From assembly GCA_002886105.1 (NCBI GenBank), contig CP025776.1:3844001-3908000 (forward strand): a stretch of DNA of 64,000 nt. Reading direction: 5' to 3'. A program made the translations under genes and the position numbers. This document shows, piece by piece, positions 1 through 9,437 of the stretch. Under the pieces are notes generated by a model. The model ran no database searches and was not told the DNA's origin. It saw only the letters and a program-made list of their open reading frames with translations. Numbering within the stretch: the first letter of the stretch is position 1; every line of letters starts with the position of its first letter. The stretch comes from Enterobacter sp. EA-1. Lineage in GTDB: Bacteria > Pseudomonadota > Gammaproteobacteria > Enterobacterales > Enterobacteriaceae.

Positions 1-446
1 CATCAGAAAGTAAACTAATGACCGTATCAGGATTATTTTTCTTTGAATGGCTTCCTGAGTAATTATAGACTCAAAATCTATTTTCATCTCAGACTCAAAA
101 AGGAACAGTGAACCACTAATTTTATCAACATTAACCAGAACTGAAATGAACTTGCCTGTCTTTGAGGTTAATGAGACCACCCCTTCTCGTCCATTAACCC
201 AATGAATATCTGCGCACCCAGCGCGATAAGTTGTTTAACAACGTAGTTAACCATTGCCGGTGACAGACCTGTTTTTCCGGGAAATCGATGCCTGCGATTG
301 TGGGCCTTCTGTAAGTAATAACTCTCTAAACCAAAAAGGTGCTTTTTTTGTTTTTTAGAGTTATTATTCTCAGTCTTCACGTCTGACACCTCAAATTTTA
401 GATTTTGGGTTTGTTGAATTTTATTGGTAACAAGGCATTTGTGCAA
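1..446 (-). CDS. putative winged-helix DNA-binding protein, C-terminus cut by window edge
   Basis: Not recognised as a named gene. The first ~70 residues are charged; then a helix-turn-helix-like stretch (LSPAMVNYVVKQLIALGA) is followed, after one apparent frameshift near 205-215, by a wing-like strand pair (IHWVNGREGVVSLTSK). This helix-turn-strand layout resembles the BirA/HTH_11 type of winged helix. The shifted frame stays open through to base 1, so the gene probably continues past the window edge. It is divergent from the LysR gene at 627. DNA binding is inferred from the pattern only; the family is uncertain. Confidence 0.45.
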
Positions 447-626
447 TGCTGAAGAGTGTACGTGATAAAATAGAGTTCATCATGTGGTAAATTCAAAAGG
501 TTAAAATGTGAGATAATTAACATTGTAGTAAGGGAAAGTATGCTAACAGGACATAAACATTTGAACTCGACTAATTCATGATGAAATGGTATTTTTATCC
601 AAAATAGTTAAATGGCCTGACATTTT

Positions 627-1545
627 ATGCATCTTCGCGGTTTAGATCTCAACCTTTTGATTATTCTTGATGTGCTTTTGGCTGAGCGTAATGTCACTCG
701 CACTGGTGAAAGAGTGCATTTAAGTCAGTCTGCAACGTCTGGTGCGCTGTCAAGGCTTAGAGAATTTTTCGACGATCAGTTGTTGGTGCAGGTTGGCCAG
801 CGTATGGAACTGACGCCCTTTGCAGAGATGCTCTCCGAAGAAGTTCATGATGTCATTAGCAAATGTGAAGCCATTGTCGACAAAAATCAAAAATTTGACC
901 CTGAAACTTCTACCCGAACATTCCGGTTAAACATATCTGACGCCTCTGCGACTGTAGTCATGAACAAAGCTATTTCGCTCATACAACAACAAGCGCCACA
1001 TATTCGTCTGGATATTTCATCTATTATTGACGGTCCTATTAGTGAGTATCTCAATATAGGTGTAATTGATCTCATTGTCACACCGGAAAAACTAGTTTCT
1101 ACTCAGCATCCATCAGAATTTCTTTTCGACGATCAGTTTGTTTGTGTCGTATGGTCTGGCAATCCACTATGTAATACAGGAATCGATCTCAATAGCTATT
1201 TAAGCAGCGGACATATTGTCGCCAGATTTAGTAAAATGATCCGGGCCATGGACGAAGTATTTTTAAGCGAATCAGGCTATCAACGCAGAATAGATATTGT
1301 CGTACCATCATTTAGTATGCTAATGACACAACTGATTGGTACAAATTTAATCGCAACCGTCCATGAGAGATTTGCACGATATTATGCTAAATACTTACCG
1401 ATAACAATGTTTCCCATGCCCAGTGAACACGGTCCCCTTCGATATGAAACTACAATGGCACCGACATCATGATGGAGACTTAGGTATTCAATGGCTAAGA
1501 AATGTTATGCATTCATCTGTTTCGGACATAGATCCCTTAAGCTAG
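627..1545 (+). CDS. LysR-family transcriptional regulator
   Basis: A LysR-type regulator of about 300 residues. The N-terminal helix-turn-helix spans roughly residues 8-65 (LDLNLLIILDVLLAERNVT, then LSQSATSGALSRLREFF), a sequence style typical of the NodD-like branch; an effector-binding domain follows. The plain ATG frame ends at 1472, but a one-base surplus in the C-run near 1435-1440 hides the last ~37 codons. In the next frame these read MKLQWHRHHDGDLGIQWLRN and stop at 1543-1545, the normal C-terminus of this subfamily. The AAHS-type transporter 1.15 kb downstream on the same strand is a plausible target, but no operator was identified. Confidence 0.8.
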
Positions 1546-2702
1546 TAAATTGAAATTTTTATTGAAATTAATTATGCCTGTAATTACCGGATAGATTCGA
1601 ATCATCCGGTAGGATTAAAATGCAGATGACGTTGGCGGTAGTCGCTATCGCAGTGTTTAAAAATAAAGTAATCTGTTTAATCCGGGATCGCGGCTATTCT
1701 ATGGCAATTTCGATACTTTATTTTACGTTCCTCAAAACAAATCCCTTCTATTCACCAGCTACTGATATTCGTTCCAAAGCTCAGCCTCAGGTTGCGCGCG
1801 TCCAGAAAGAACTTAATCGGGTTACCGGTGTAAAAGCTCACATAGAAGAACTGCTGAGTACTTTTCAAAGCAATCTTAATGAATCGCCACAGGTTCAACA
1901 CACCAGCGCCTACAAGTTCACCATTCGTACTTGAAGACTGCCTATGCCTGCCTGCAGCAACGTCATTCGCAATGTTACTTAACAGATATGATGCAAGACC
2001 ATTCAACCTCAGCACCAACACCTTCAAACAACGGTAGAGTGGGTAGATTTAGTCATTATCACTCAGCATGACCATTGACTATTTTTCGTTAAGTATCTTG
2101 TGGGTAAATCCAAAGTTGAACATGTTTAAGACTGAAAATTTATTATCTTTCATTTCATAATTAACCCAGAATGTAACTAATTTATACACCCATATTAAGC
2201 CACACTATTTTGTCGACGTAAAAGTCAAACCTTTCCAATTAAAAAATGTGACATAGAACGCATAATCGTGATATAAGATACGTAACACATCTAATAAACG
2301 TCAACCAGTCTCACCCTATTTGCCGCGGCGATACCTCGCATCTGTAAAATCGATTTTACATCACTCTCGTGCCTAAAATACTATCAGTATAGTTGTTTAA
2401 GACATATTCCTAAAATAAATTCACCAGCAAGCAATATAGAATATAAATAAACCAGTTTTTTTCTTTTTTTTGCTTAATGTGAATATTTTCATTTCATAAC
2501 ACCATCGATGTCAGTAACAGCAATTTCCATTGTACTGATCCTCGGTAAAATAAATAATTTCGCCCGCAATAAAATGATTAAAAGAGGAAAGCGTGTTGAA
2601 GAATATTAAAAACGTTCCAAAGTAACCTTACTGCTGATGCTCACACATGGTTATGAACTAATTCTTAAATAATAAATTATTAATGTTTCAACGAGGCACC
2701 GT
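1546..2702. other. 1.16-kb AT-rich stretch without a recognisable gene
   Basis: Short open frames exist on both strands (1620-1934 on +, 1752-2027 on -). Neither has a convincing ribosome-binding site, codon pattern or recognisable motif, and they overlap each other. The 2050-2650 part is very AT-rich with many stops. It may hold the promoter and regulatory region of the downstream transporter, or the remains of a lost gene. I see nothing else I can support. Confidence 0.5.
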
Positions 2703-4051
2703 ATGAACAATGACATTATAAAGTTTATCGACTCAAGAAAATTTAGCAGGTTTGATGCAAACCCTGGTTATCCTGGAGTGTGTTTTTAATTACCTTTACT
2801 GGTTACGCTGCGCCTGCGTATGGTTCAATAATCCCTATGCTTTTCAAAGAATGGACTGATCTAAATTGGGATCAACTTGGATATGTGGGTAGTTTATCAG
2901 AATTTGGCTCGTTGTTTGGTGCTCTGGTATGTAGTGTTATTTCCAAGAAAATTCGGCATTAAACGCGTTTTGATTACAACTGTTATGCTTTTCTGTGCTG
3001 GCACATTCAGTCAAGCATTTGCCCCCAACAATACAAATTTTCGCAATATTAAGATTCATTGCAGGCTTTGGATTTGGTGGCGTAATCCCTTTGGTTATCT
3101 CTCTTTTATCTGAGTACGCACCGAAAACAAACAAAAGTAAATCAGTTGCTACAGCATTATGCGGCAATCAATTCCGGTGCAATTATTGCTTCTTTTGTTG
3201 CTATATATGTTACAACTCAACTTGGGCAGTGGAGACCCGTTTTTTGGTTAGGATTCATACCCGTTTTATTATTACCATACATAATAAAAACCATGCCTGA
3301 AAGCGCCCATTTCATGTTAAAAAACAGAGACGTAGAAGGATTAAAAAGGTACTATATAGAATTAACAAAGACTACAGTTCAGAAATAGATATTAAGGCTG
3401 CCATTAATAATTTCTCTGCAGAAAAGAGTCGAATAATATTTTTTACAGGGACTTATTTGGCAAGAAATATGCACTTATTTCATGCACCGGCATGTGTTAT
3501 TGCCATCATGGGACTTCTGTTTATTAATGGTGTAATTGTGTGGCTGCCTCGGCGTGATGACAAATGCGGGATATGCTCTTGGTTCAAGCATTGCATTTAC
3601 AATATTCTTATGTGCCGGGACAATAGCAGGTGCCATTTATTGGGGTTCAGTAGCAGATAAGAAGGGATTTACTCTGCTAATGCCGAGCATTTATTTCATT
3701 GGTTCTGTCTGTCTGATTCTGATGGGGGTAAAATCCACCATTGTGGTACTGTATGCATTAATTACCCTTGTTGGGTTTTTCTTGTTTTCAGCTCACTCGC
3801 TCGTCAATGCGTTTATCGCTCAACATTATCCTCATGATTTGAGAACGGTCGCAATCGGCTTGCCAAATTCATTGGGCAGAATCGGCGGATTGCTTGGTCC
3901 AACATTAGGTGGACTGCTAATGGCAAATCAAGTCTCCGTCATGGGATGGTTCATGGTCTTTGCTGGAACTGGCCTGATTGCAGCCATTTCGTTCGTTTTG
4001 ATTAATATACAAACTCGCAGGTTAATGAATCCGCAAGCTGGTTGCGCTTAA
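2703..4051 (+). CDS. MFS transporter, AAHS (aromatic acid:H+ symporter)-like
   Basis: A 12-helix major facilitator of about 445 residues once frameshifts are bridged. The region after helix 1 (FTGYAAPAYGSIIPMLF), the helix 2-3 loop (ISKKFGIKRVLI) and RFIAGFGFGGVIPLVISLL in helix 4 match the AAHS layout seen in BenK, PcaK and MhpT. The C-terminal half reads cleanly from about 3536 to the TAA at 4049-4051. The first half is broken by roughly seven one-base indels, for example near 2762, 2951, 3029, 3175, 3369 and 3553. Most are in homopolymers; two near 2762 and 2774 touch CCTGG. Substrate is inferred to be an organic or aromatic acid; nothing in the sequence fixes it. Real decay cannot be excluded in this accessory region. 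Confidence 0.72.
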
Positions 4052-4225
4052 CGGAACAACATATGTAAGGGAGTAACGTCCTCCTTACTCTGTTAATATC
4101 GCGTTGTTTGGAAGAAAACGCCACAGAGTGTCTACCTACGGGATGCCATAACAAAATTGCAAATTATTTTATCAATTATTGAAAGCACATCTATTGTCAA
4201 TCCACTCTCCACTGGTCACATCCGG

Positions 4226-4460
4226 AATGAAGAACAACTTCCAATGCACGTGTAAGTATCCCGCATAACCGGACCATTCACTTTCAGTTTTGCAGGAAAT
4301 AGGTAGATGGGAAAGCATCGAAATGGTTCGCCGATATGCACACGGGCACCCAACCATTTAACTGAGCATGCGAAGCAAATTGACTCAATTTCTGGTTATG
4401 ATGTCTCAAATACGTCTCATCACCGAAAAGATGAGGGGTGTGAAGGAAGCATAAGTGCTT
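4226..4460 (+). pseudogene. tyrosine integrase C-terminal remnant at argU
   Basis: From about 4272 the reading [20 protein letters not shown], followed by AH, then [15 protein letters not shown] in the next frame, is the C-terminal end of a tyrosine recombinase of the kind carried by lambdoid prophages. The likely catalytic tyrosine is in RRYAH. The change of frame sits at ACACGGGCACC, where the family expects CACCTGGCACC. Upstream, only fragments such as FQWH survive, and the R-H of the usual H-x-L-R-H box is not readable, so the gene is decayed and lacks its N-terminal two thirds. It runs toward the 3' end of argU, the usual position of an integrase next to its attachment site. Confidence 0.75.
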
Positions 4461-4469
4461 GTAAAATAA

Positions 4470-4546
4470 TGGTACGCCCTACAGGGTTCGAACCTGTGAC
4501 CTACGGCTTAGAAGGCCGTTGCTCTATCCAGCTGAGCTAAGGGCGC
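4470..4546 (-). tRNA. argU: tRNA-Arg (UCU anticodon)
   Basis: Read on the minus strand, the 77 bases give a complete cloverleaf: acceptor GCGCCCU paired with AGGGCGU, D-loop with AGCTGGAT, anticodon loop CTTCTAA with anticodon UCU, T-arm with GTTCGAA, and an encoded CCA at 4470-4472. The first acceptor pair is a G-U wobble, where E. coli argU has G-C; this could be the imprint of an integration crossover or a base error. UCU decodes AGA/AGG. This gene is a known phage and island attachment site, and the 3' half lies against the integrase remnant. Confidence 0.96.
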
Positions 4547-4830
4547 ATTTCGTGGATGATGCTCCCTGCAAGGGGAAAAACGCCCTGGAATTATACGGTC
4601 AGCGCCGAGGGTGAGTCAATGACTTTTCCGCCAGTTGCTTGCTTAGTGAACGGCAGTGCACATTTTCACAACGTTTCCCGGTCGCGAACCGCCAAATGCG
4701 CCCCGCTCTTGCTCCGGTTTCGGGCGGTTGCGGGAGGAAAACCGCAAACGGTAACTGACAGCACGCCGCGCTTCTGACAAAATAGTCGCATCCCCCTTAG
4801 TTGAATGACAGATGGAATCCTCTCTCTCTG

Positions 4831-5698
4831 ATGGCAGCAAAGATTATTGATGGTAAAACGATTGCGCAGCAGGTGCGCTCTGAGGTTGCGGAAAAGTTCG
4901 GGCGCGTCTGGCGGCCGGAAAACGCGCACCGGGCACCGGCTGTCATACTGGTTGGCAGCAATCCTGCATCGCAAATTTATGTCGGCAGCAAGCGCAAAGC
5001 CTGCGAGGAAGTGGGTTTCATCTCCCGCTCTTACGATCTTCCGGAAACCACCAGCGAAGCCGAATTACTGGAGCTTATCGACAAACTGAATGCCGATAGC
5101 GCCATTGACGGCATTCTGGTTCAGTTGCCGCTGCCTGCGGGCATCGACAACGTGAAAGTGTTGGAGCGCATTGCACCAGACAAAGATGTGGACGGTTTTC
5201 ACCCTTATAACGTCGGTCGCCTGTGTCAGCGCGCCCCGCGCCTGCGCCCGTGCACGCCGCGCGGTATCGTTACGCTGCTGGAGCGTTACAACATCGATAC
5301 CTACGGCCTGAATGCGGTCGTGATTGGCGCATCCAATATTGTTGGTCGCCCGATGAGCATGGAACTGCTGCTGGCGGGTTGCACCACCACCGTGACGCAT
5401 CGGTTCACCCGCAACCTGCGCCACCATGTGGAAAACGCCGATCTGCTGATCGTCGCCGTGGGAAAACCGGGGTTTATTCCCGGCGAGTGGATCAAAGAAG
5501 GCGCTATCGTGATAGATGTCGGCATTAACCGCACACCGGAAAACGGTAAAGTCGTCGGCGATGTGATTTATGAAGAAGCCGCGGCGCGCCTCATATATCA
5601 CCCCCGTTCCGGGGGGTGTCGGCCCGATGACCGTCGCCACCCTTATCCAGAACACGCTGCAAGCGTGTGAAGAATATCATGATGTAGAAGGCGCATAA
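4831..5698 (+). CDS. folD: methylenetetrahydrofolate dehydrogenase / cyclohydrolase
   Basis: Bifunctional cytosolic enzyme converting 5,10-methylene-THF to 10-formyl-THF, feeding purine and formyl-Met-tRNA synthesis. The start ATG at 4831 gives [20 protein letters not shown]; about 288 residues are expected. Visible family motifs are [14 protein letters not shown] (substrate site with the catalytic Lys), [10 protein letters not shown], and the NADP-binding [12 protein letters not shown]. Between ~4893 and 4939 the frame is wrong: a missing G after GAAAAG and an extra base at CACCGG (expected CCTGG) cancel out, so residues ~22-36 in the plain translation are nonsense. A further lost base near 5590 shifts the end; the true tail is [19 protein letters not shown] and stops at 5696-5698. 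ybcJ follows immediately. Confidence 0.95.
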
Positions 5699-5699
5699 G

Positions 5700-5910
5700 A
5701 TGGCAACATTTTCCTTGGTAAACACCCACACGTTGAGCTGTGCGATCTGCTGAAACTGGAAGGCTGGAGCGAAAGCGGCGCGCAGGCGAAAATCGCCATC
5801 GCCGACGGCTGGTGAAAGTGGACGGCGCAGTCGAAACGCGCAAGCGCTGCAAAATCGTCGCCGGGCAGATCGTGAGCTTTGAAGGCCAGAGCATCACCGT
5901 TACCGCGTAA
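5700..5910 (+). CDS. ybcJ: small S4-domain RNA-binding protein
   Basis: About 70 residues, MATFSLGKHPHVELCDLLKL at the start and KVDGAVETRKRCKIVAG later, the compact S4-like RNA-binding fold of YbcJ. Two one-base deletions (GGG to GG near 5718, CC to C near 5810) break the plain frame, which is why no long open frame shows. It starts one base after the folD stop, consistent with a folD-ybcJ operon as in E. coli. Stop TAA at 5908-5910. Confidence 0.88.
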
Positions 5911-5990
5911 GCCTCTCCCCGTTCGGGAGAGCTAAAACTACCCCTCTTCTCCGAGAGAGGATTGGGTGAGGGAACGTGTTGTTATCTCCC
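5911..5990. repeat. intergenic inverted-repeat (REP-like) element
   Basis: Directly after ybcJ, CTCTCCCCGTTCGGGAGAG forms a short stem, followed by CTCTTCTCCGAGAGAGG and TGGGTGAGGG. This is the GC-rich dispersed palindrome style seen between enterobacterial genes and it probably ends folD-ybcJ transcription. A similar CCCTCTCCCGT palindrome lies at 50558-50580. Confidence 0.6.
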
Positions 5991-6084
5991 CTCACCTATC
6001 ACGGTTTATTATCGATCAACCTCAAAGAATCACGATCTCATTTGGCTGAATGTAAAAATTTAGTTGCGGCTGTCGCCTCTGATA

Positions 6085-6115
6085 AGTAGAACGTTCTACT
6101 AAAACGTTCTACTTA
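6085..6115 (+). promoter_or_regulatory. twin LacI-type operators upstream of the PTS gene
   Basis: A perfect 16-bp palindrome AGTAGAACGTTCTACT (6085-6100) is followed at once by AAAACGTTCTACTT, a second AACGTT-centred half-perfect copy. The central CpG pairs are 13 bp apart. CG-centred palindromes of this kind are typical LacI/GalR family operators. The likely binder is the LacI-type regulator at 7748. Confidence 0.7.
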
Positions 6116-6157
6116 CGATAACAGCGCCAAAAGAGCGCACTTTCGGGGGAGATCAGC

Positions 6158-7662
6158 ATGAGTCTGATATCAGGGTTTGTTAAATCGTTGTCTAAATTGT
6201 CGATGATCGGCCGCGCCTTAATGCTGCCCATCTCACTGCTACCTGCCGCGGGCTTGTTACTGGCCTTCGGTGATAAATTCCACTTACCGCTGATGATGAA
6301 TGCAGGCGGGGTTATTTTTGACAACCTGCCGATGCTTTTTTGCTATCGGCTCTGCTGTTGGGCTGGCATCGGAATCCGGCATTGCGGCACTGTCGGCGGC
6401 GGTGTCCGTATTTGTCACCAATATTACTATCGGCACGATGCTAAGCATTACGCCGGAGATGGCCTCGCAGGGCGGTAAATACGCGATGGTGGTCGGCATT
6501 CCGACACTGCAAATGGGCGTCTTCGGCGGGCTTATCTGCGGCATTCTGGCCGCTGGTGCTACAACCGTTTCCACACCATGCAACTGCCGGAATTCCTCGG
6601 GTTCTTCTCCGGTAAGCGCTTTGTCGCCATCGCCACCGCATTCCTGTCGTTTATCCTTGGCCTGCTGCTGCCCTATATCTGGCAACATATCCGGCGGGAA
6701 TCGATGCGCTGTCGATTATCGTCAATGGCGATAACCGAGGCCGCTTCAACCTTTATTTTTGGTCTGGTCGAACGCGCGCTGATCCCGCTTGGTCTGCACC
6801 ATATCTGGTATCCGTCATTCTGGTATTCGTTTGGCGATTACACCCACCCAGGGCGGGCCAGTTATCCATGGCGACCAGACTATCTGGTTCAAAATGCTGG
6901 AAGAAGGCACCAAAACCTTTAGCAGCGACACCTACCAGAATGCCGGTAAATTTATGCAGGGCGAGTTTCCGCTGATGCTGTTTGCACTGCCTGCGGCTTG
7001 CACGGCGATGTACCACGAAGCGCATACCCGTAATAAAAAAAAATTGCTTTCGGGATCCTGTTCTCTGCGGCATTGACCTGCTTCCTGACGGGGGATCACC
7101 GAGCCTGTCGAATTTACCTTTATCTTCGTGGCGCCGATCCTCTATGTCTTTAACGCTATCATGGCTGGTCTGGCGTACATGACCATGTACTTGCTGCACG
7201 CGCATATCGCCAAATCGTTCTCCGCCGGGTTTATCGACTATCTCTCTTTCGGTATTCTGCCGTCGTTTAACGGTTACCAGACCAACTTTTGAATGCGGTT
7301 ATCGTCGGTATTCCGATGGCGCTGATTTACTACTTCACCTTCCGCTTCGTGATCCGTCGTTTTGATGTAAAAACGCCGGGACGAACCGAAGTCACAGCCA
7401 CTGCGGATGATAAAACGGATAGCGAACTGGCCACCGAAATCATCAGCATGCTGGGCGGCGCAGAGAACATCGACTCTGTCGGATCCTGCATTACCCGTCT
7501 GCGCACCGGAAGTGGCGAAGAGCGACAAGGTGGATAAAGATGGTCTTAACGGACTGGGGGGCGCGCGGCGTGGTGTTCATCGGTGATAGCGGCATTCAGG
7601 TTATTTTCGGCGCGAGGGCACAATTTATCGCCCAGACCATGTCCACAATGATCGGCAAATAA
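6158..7662 (+). CDS. PTS EIICB permease, glucose/maltose/N-acetylglucosamine superfamily
   Basis: Inner-membrane sugar phosphotransferase permease, about 500 residues with the C domain first and the B domain last. The start at 6158 has a strong GGGGGAGA box. The C domain shows [20 protein letters not shown], the loop [13 protein letters not shown] and [18 protein letters not shown]. The B domain has the phosphocysteine motif GSCITRLR (7487-7510). No EIIA domain is present, so it would rely on Crr. It is closer to glucose/alpha-glucoside permeases than to E. coli MalX, so the sugar is open. About ten one-base indels break the frame (for example near 6342, 6562, 6695, 6850, 7045 and 7290). It is paired with a LacI-type regulator and preceded by twin operators. 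Confidence 0.85.
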
Positions 7663-7747
7663 TAAGATAACGGCCTGATGCGTCTCCGGTCTTACCGGGA
7701 GACGTTGTGGTATCAGGCTGATTATCGTGAAATTTCAGGGAGCGGGT

Positions 7748-8763
7748 TTGGAAGAAAGTCAGCATCATTGATGTCGCAAAACAGGCCGGCGTTTCGGTCT
7801 CAACCGTTTCGCTGGTGCTGCGCCAGAAAGGGAAAATCTCACATGCGACCATCGATAAAGTCCATGCGGCTATCGATGCGCTCGGTTATGTTCACAACGT
7901 TGCTGCCGCCAACCTGCGTGCCAACACCTCTAATCTTATCGGGCTGATCCTGCGTGATTTCAGCGACAGCTTCTCCATCAAAGTGATGGCCAGCATCGTT
8001 CAGGAGCTGGAAAAACAGGGCTATATGGTCTTCCTCGGGCAACCGCTGAATGACGGCGAGCACCGGAACGCTGCCTGCTCTCTTTCAAACAACAAGGCGT
8101 CGCGGGTGTGATTTACCTCGCCTCCGATACGCGAAGCACTACCCTGCCTGCGCAAATCCGTGAATGCCCGCTCCCGTTGGTCGTGGTATCCCAGACTCTG
8201 CTCGATGAGCCGTGTAATCTGGTGATGCGCGATAACCGCCGGGGCAAATCTCGCCACGCGTTATCTGATTGAGCGCGGCCACCGAAATATCGCCTATATT
8301 GGCGGTATTGAAGGCGACCTGATCCGCCAGCAGCGCTTGTCAGGGTTTCGCAATGCCATGGCGCAGTACGGGTTGGTTTTTGCGTGAAGAGTCCACCCCG
8401 GCGTGCAGCGATGACACACGGGCGGCGGGCTATGCTGTCCGGGAATTACTGGAAAAAACAGCACCATTACGGCCCTGCTCTGCCACTCCCCCGGACGCCA
8501 TGATCGGCTCCATTTCGGGTATTCACCAGACCGGTCATACGGTCGGTAAAGATGTGTTCCTGTCGCAGCAGGTGGCGCTGGTCGGCTTCGAAGATATGCT
8601 GCATGTGAACCTCACCTCCCCTTCGTTTACCTATGTCTCGTCCGCCAGCGAGGAGACCGGGCGTCAGGCGGCTGGGCTAATAATGCGGAAGCTGAAAGAG
8701 CCGACGCTGCAAACGCAGCGGATTACGCTCTCTGGTCAGTTAATCGCGCGGGAATCGGCATAA
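7748..8763 (+). CDS. LacI/GalR-family regulator of the adjacent PTS gene
   Basis: About 338 residues. The N-terminal LacI helix-turn-helix reads VSIIDVAKQAGVSVSTVSLV, followed by the hinge region (HNVAAANLRANTSNLIGLIL) and a periplasmic-binding-like sugar domain. It resembles MalI, which controls malXY in E. coli. The start is uncertain: TTG at 7748 then AAGAAAGTC would give MKKVSIIDV, but the sequence shows one extra G there, so the initiator is inferred. Other one-base errors lie near 8065, 8235, 8375 and 8465. It is co-directional with the PTS gene 85 bp upstream and likely binds the operators at 6085-6115. Confidence 0.85.
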
Positions 8764-8871
8764 AAAGCGCTGAAATGCGGGCACGCTTATAACGGCAGAA
8801 GATTCAGATAACACCGCACTCATTTTGCCTGACGACAGCGCTATAATTCCCTTTTGCTCAGAGACATACCC

Positions 8872-9391
8872 ATGCCAACGATTATCACCCATGCTGCCGT
8901 TCCCTTTGCCTAGGATTAGGCCTCGGCAGCAAAGTTATTCCACGCGGTTTATTACTGGCGGGTATTGGCGTGACCATGCTACCGGACGCCGACGTACTGG
9001 CGTTTAAATTTGGTATTGCCTACGGCAATGTGTTCGGTCATCGCGGGTTTACACACTCCTTGCTGTTTGCCTTCGTGGTGCCGCTGCTGGTGACGTGGCT
9101 GGGGCGAAAATGGTTTAAAGCCAGTCTGTTGCGCTGTTGGGCATTTCTGACGGTATCACTGCTGTCGCACAGTTTGCTGGATTCTATAACCACCGGGGGT
9201 AAAGGTGTTGGCTGGCTATGGCCTGGTCAGATGAACGTTTCTTTGCGCCGTGGCAGGTGATTAAAGTCGCGCCTTTCGCGTTATCACGCTACAACACGCC
9301 GTACGGGCATCAGGTGATCATCTCAGAATTGCTGTGGGTGTGGCTGCCGGGAGCGGTGGTGATGGGATTGTTGTGGTGGCGCAGGCGTTAA
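8872..9391 (+). CDS. ybcI: inner-membrane metal-dependent hydrolase-like protein YbcI
   Basis: About 173 residues, DUF457/YdjM-type membrane protein. MPTIITHAAVPLCLGLGLG starts the family pattern, and the histidine-rich segment FGHRGFTHSLLFAFVVPLLV with LSHSLLDSIT is the likely metal site between hydrophobic helices. Two breaks sit at CCTAGG (8909) and GCCTGGTC (9219), both places where the frame calls for CCTGG or CCCTGG. The function is unproven. A strong shared terminator separates it from the convergent cysS. Confidence 0.88.
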
Positions 9392-9428
9392 CAGGCCGGA
9401 TAAGACGCTAACGCTTATCCGGCCTGTT
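9390..9428. terminator. bidirectional terminator between ybcI and cysS
   Basis: AACAGGCCGGATAAG pairs perfectly with CTTATCCGGCCTGTT across a nine-base loop, with T-rich flanks on both sides. It lies between convergent ybcI and cysS and contains the GCCGGATAAG core common in REP sequences. Confidence 0.85.
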
Positions 9429-9437
9429 TATTCTCTG

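Noticed and set aside
1620-2027. Overlapping short open frames on both strands
   Set aside because: No motif, no good start signal and mutual overlap; not supportable as genes.
4307-4540. 77-codon frame running into argU
   Set aside because: The ATG is out of frame with the upstream integrase remnant; only its 3' part is the integrase tail, and it continues into the tRNA.
4556-4974. Small frames between argU and folD on both strands
   Set aside because: No homology signal; the region is GC-rich spacer plus the folD start.
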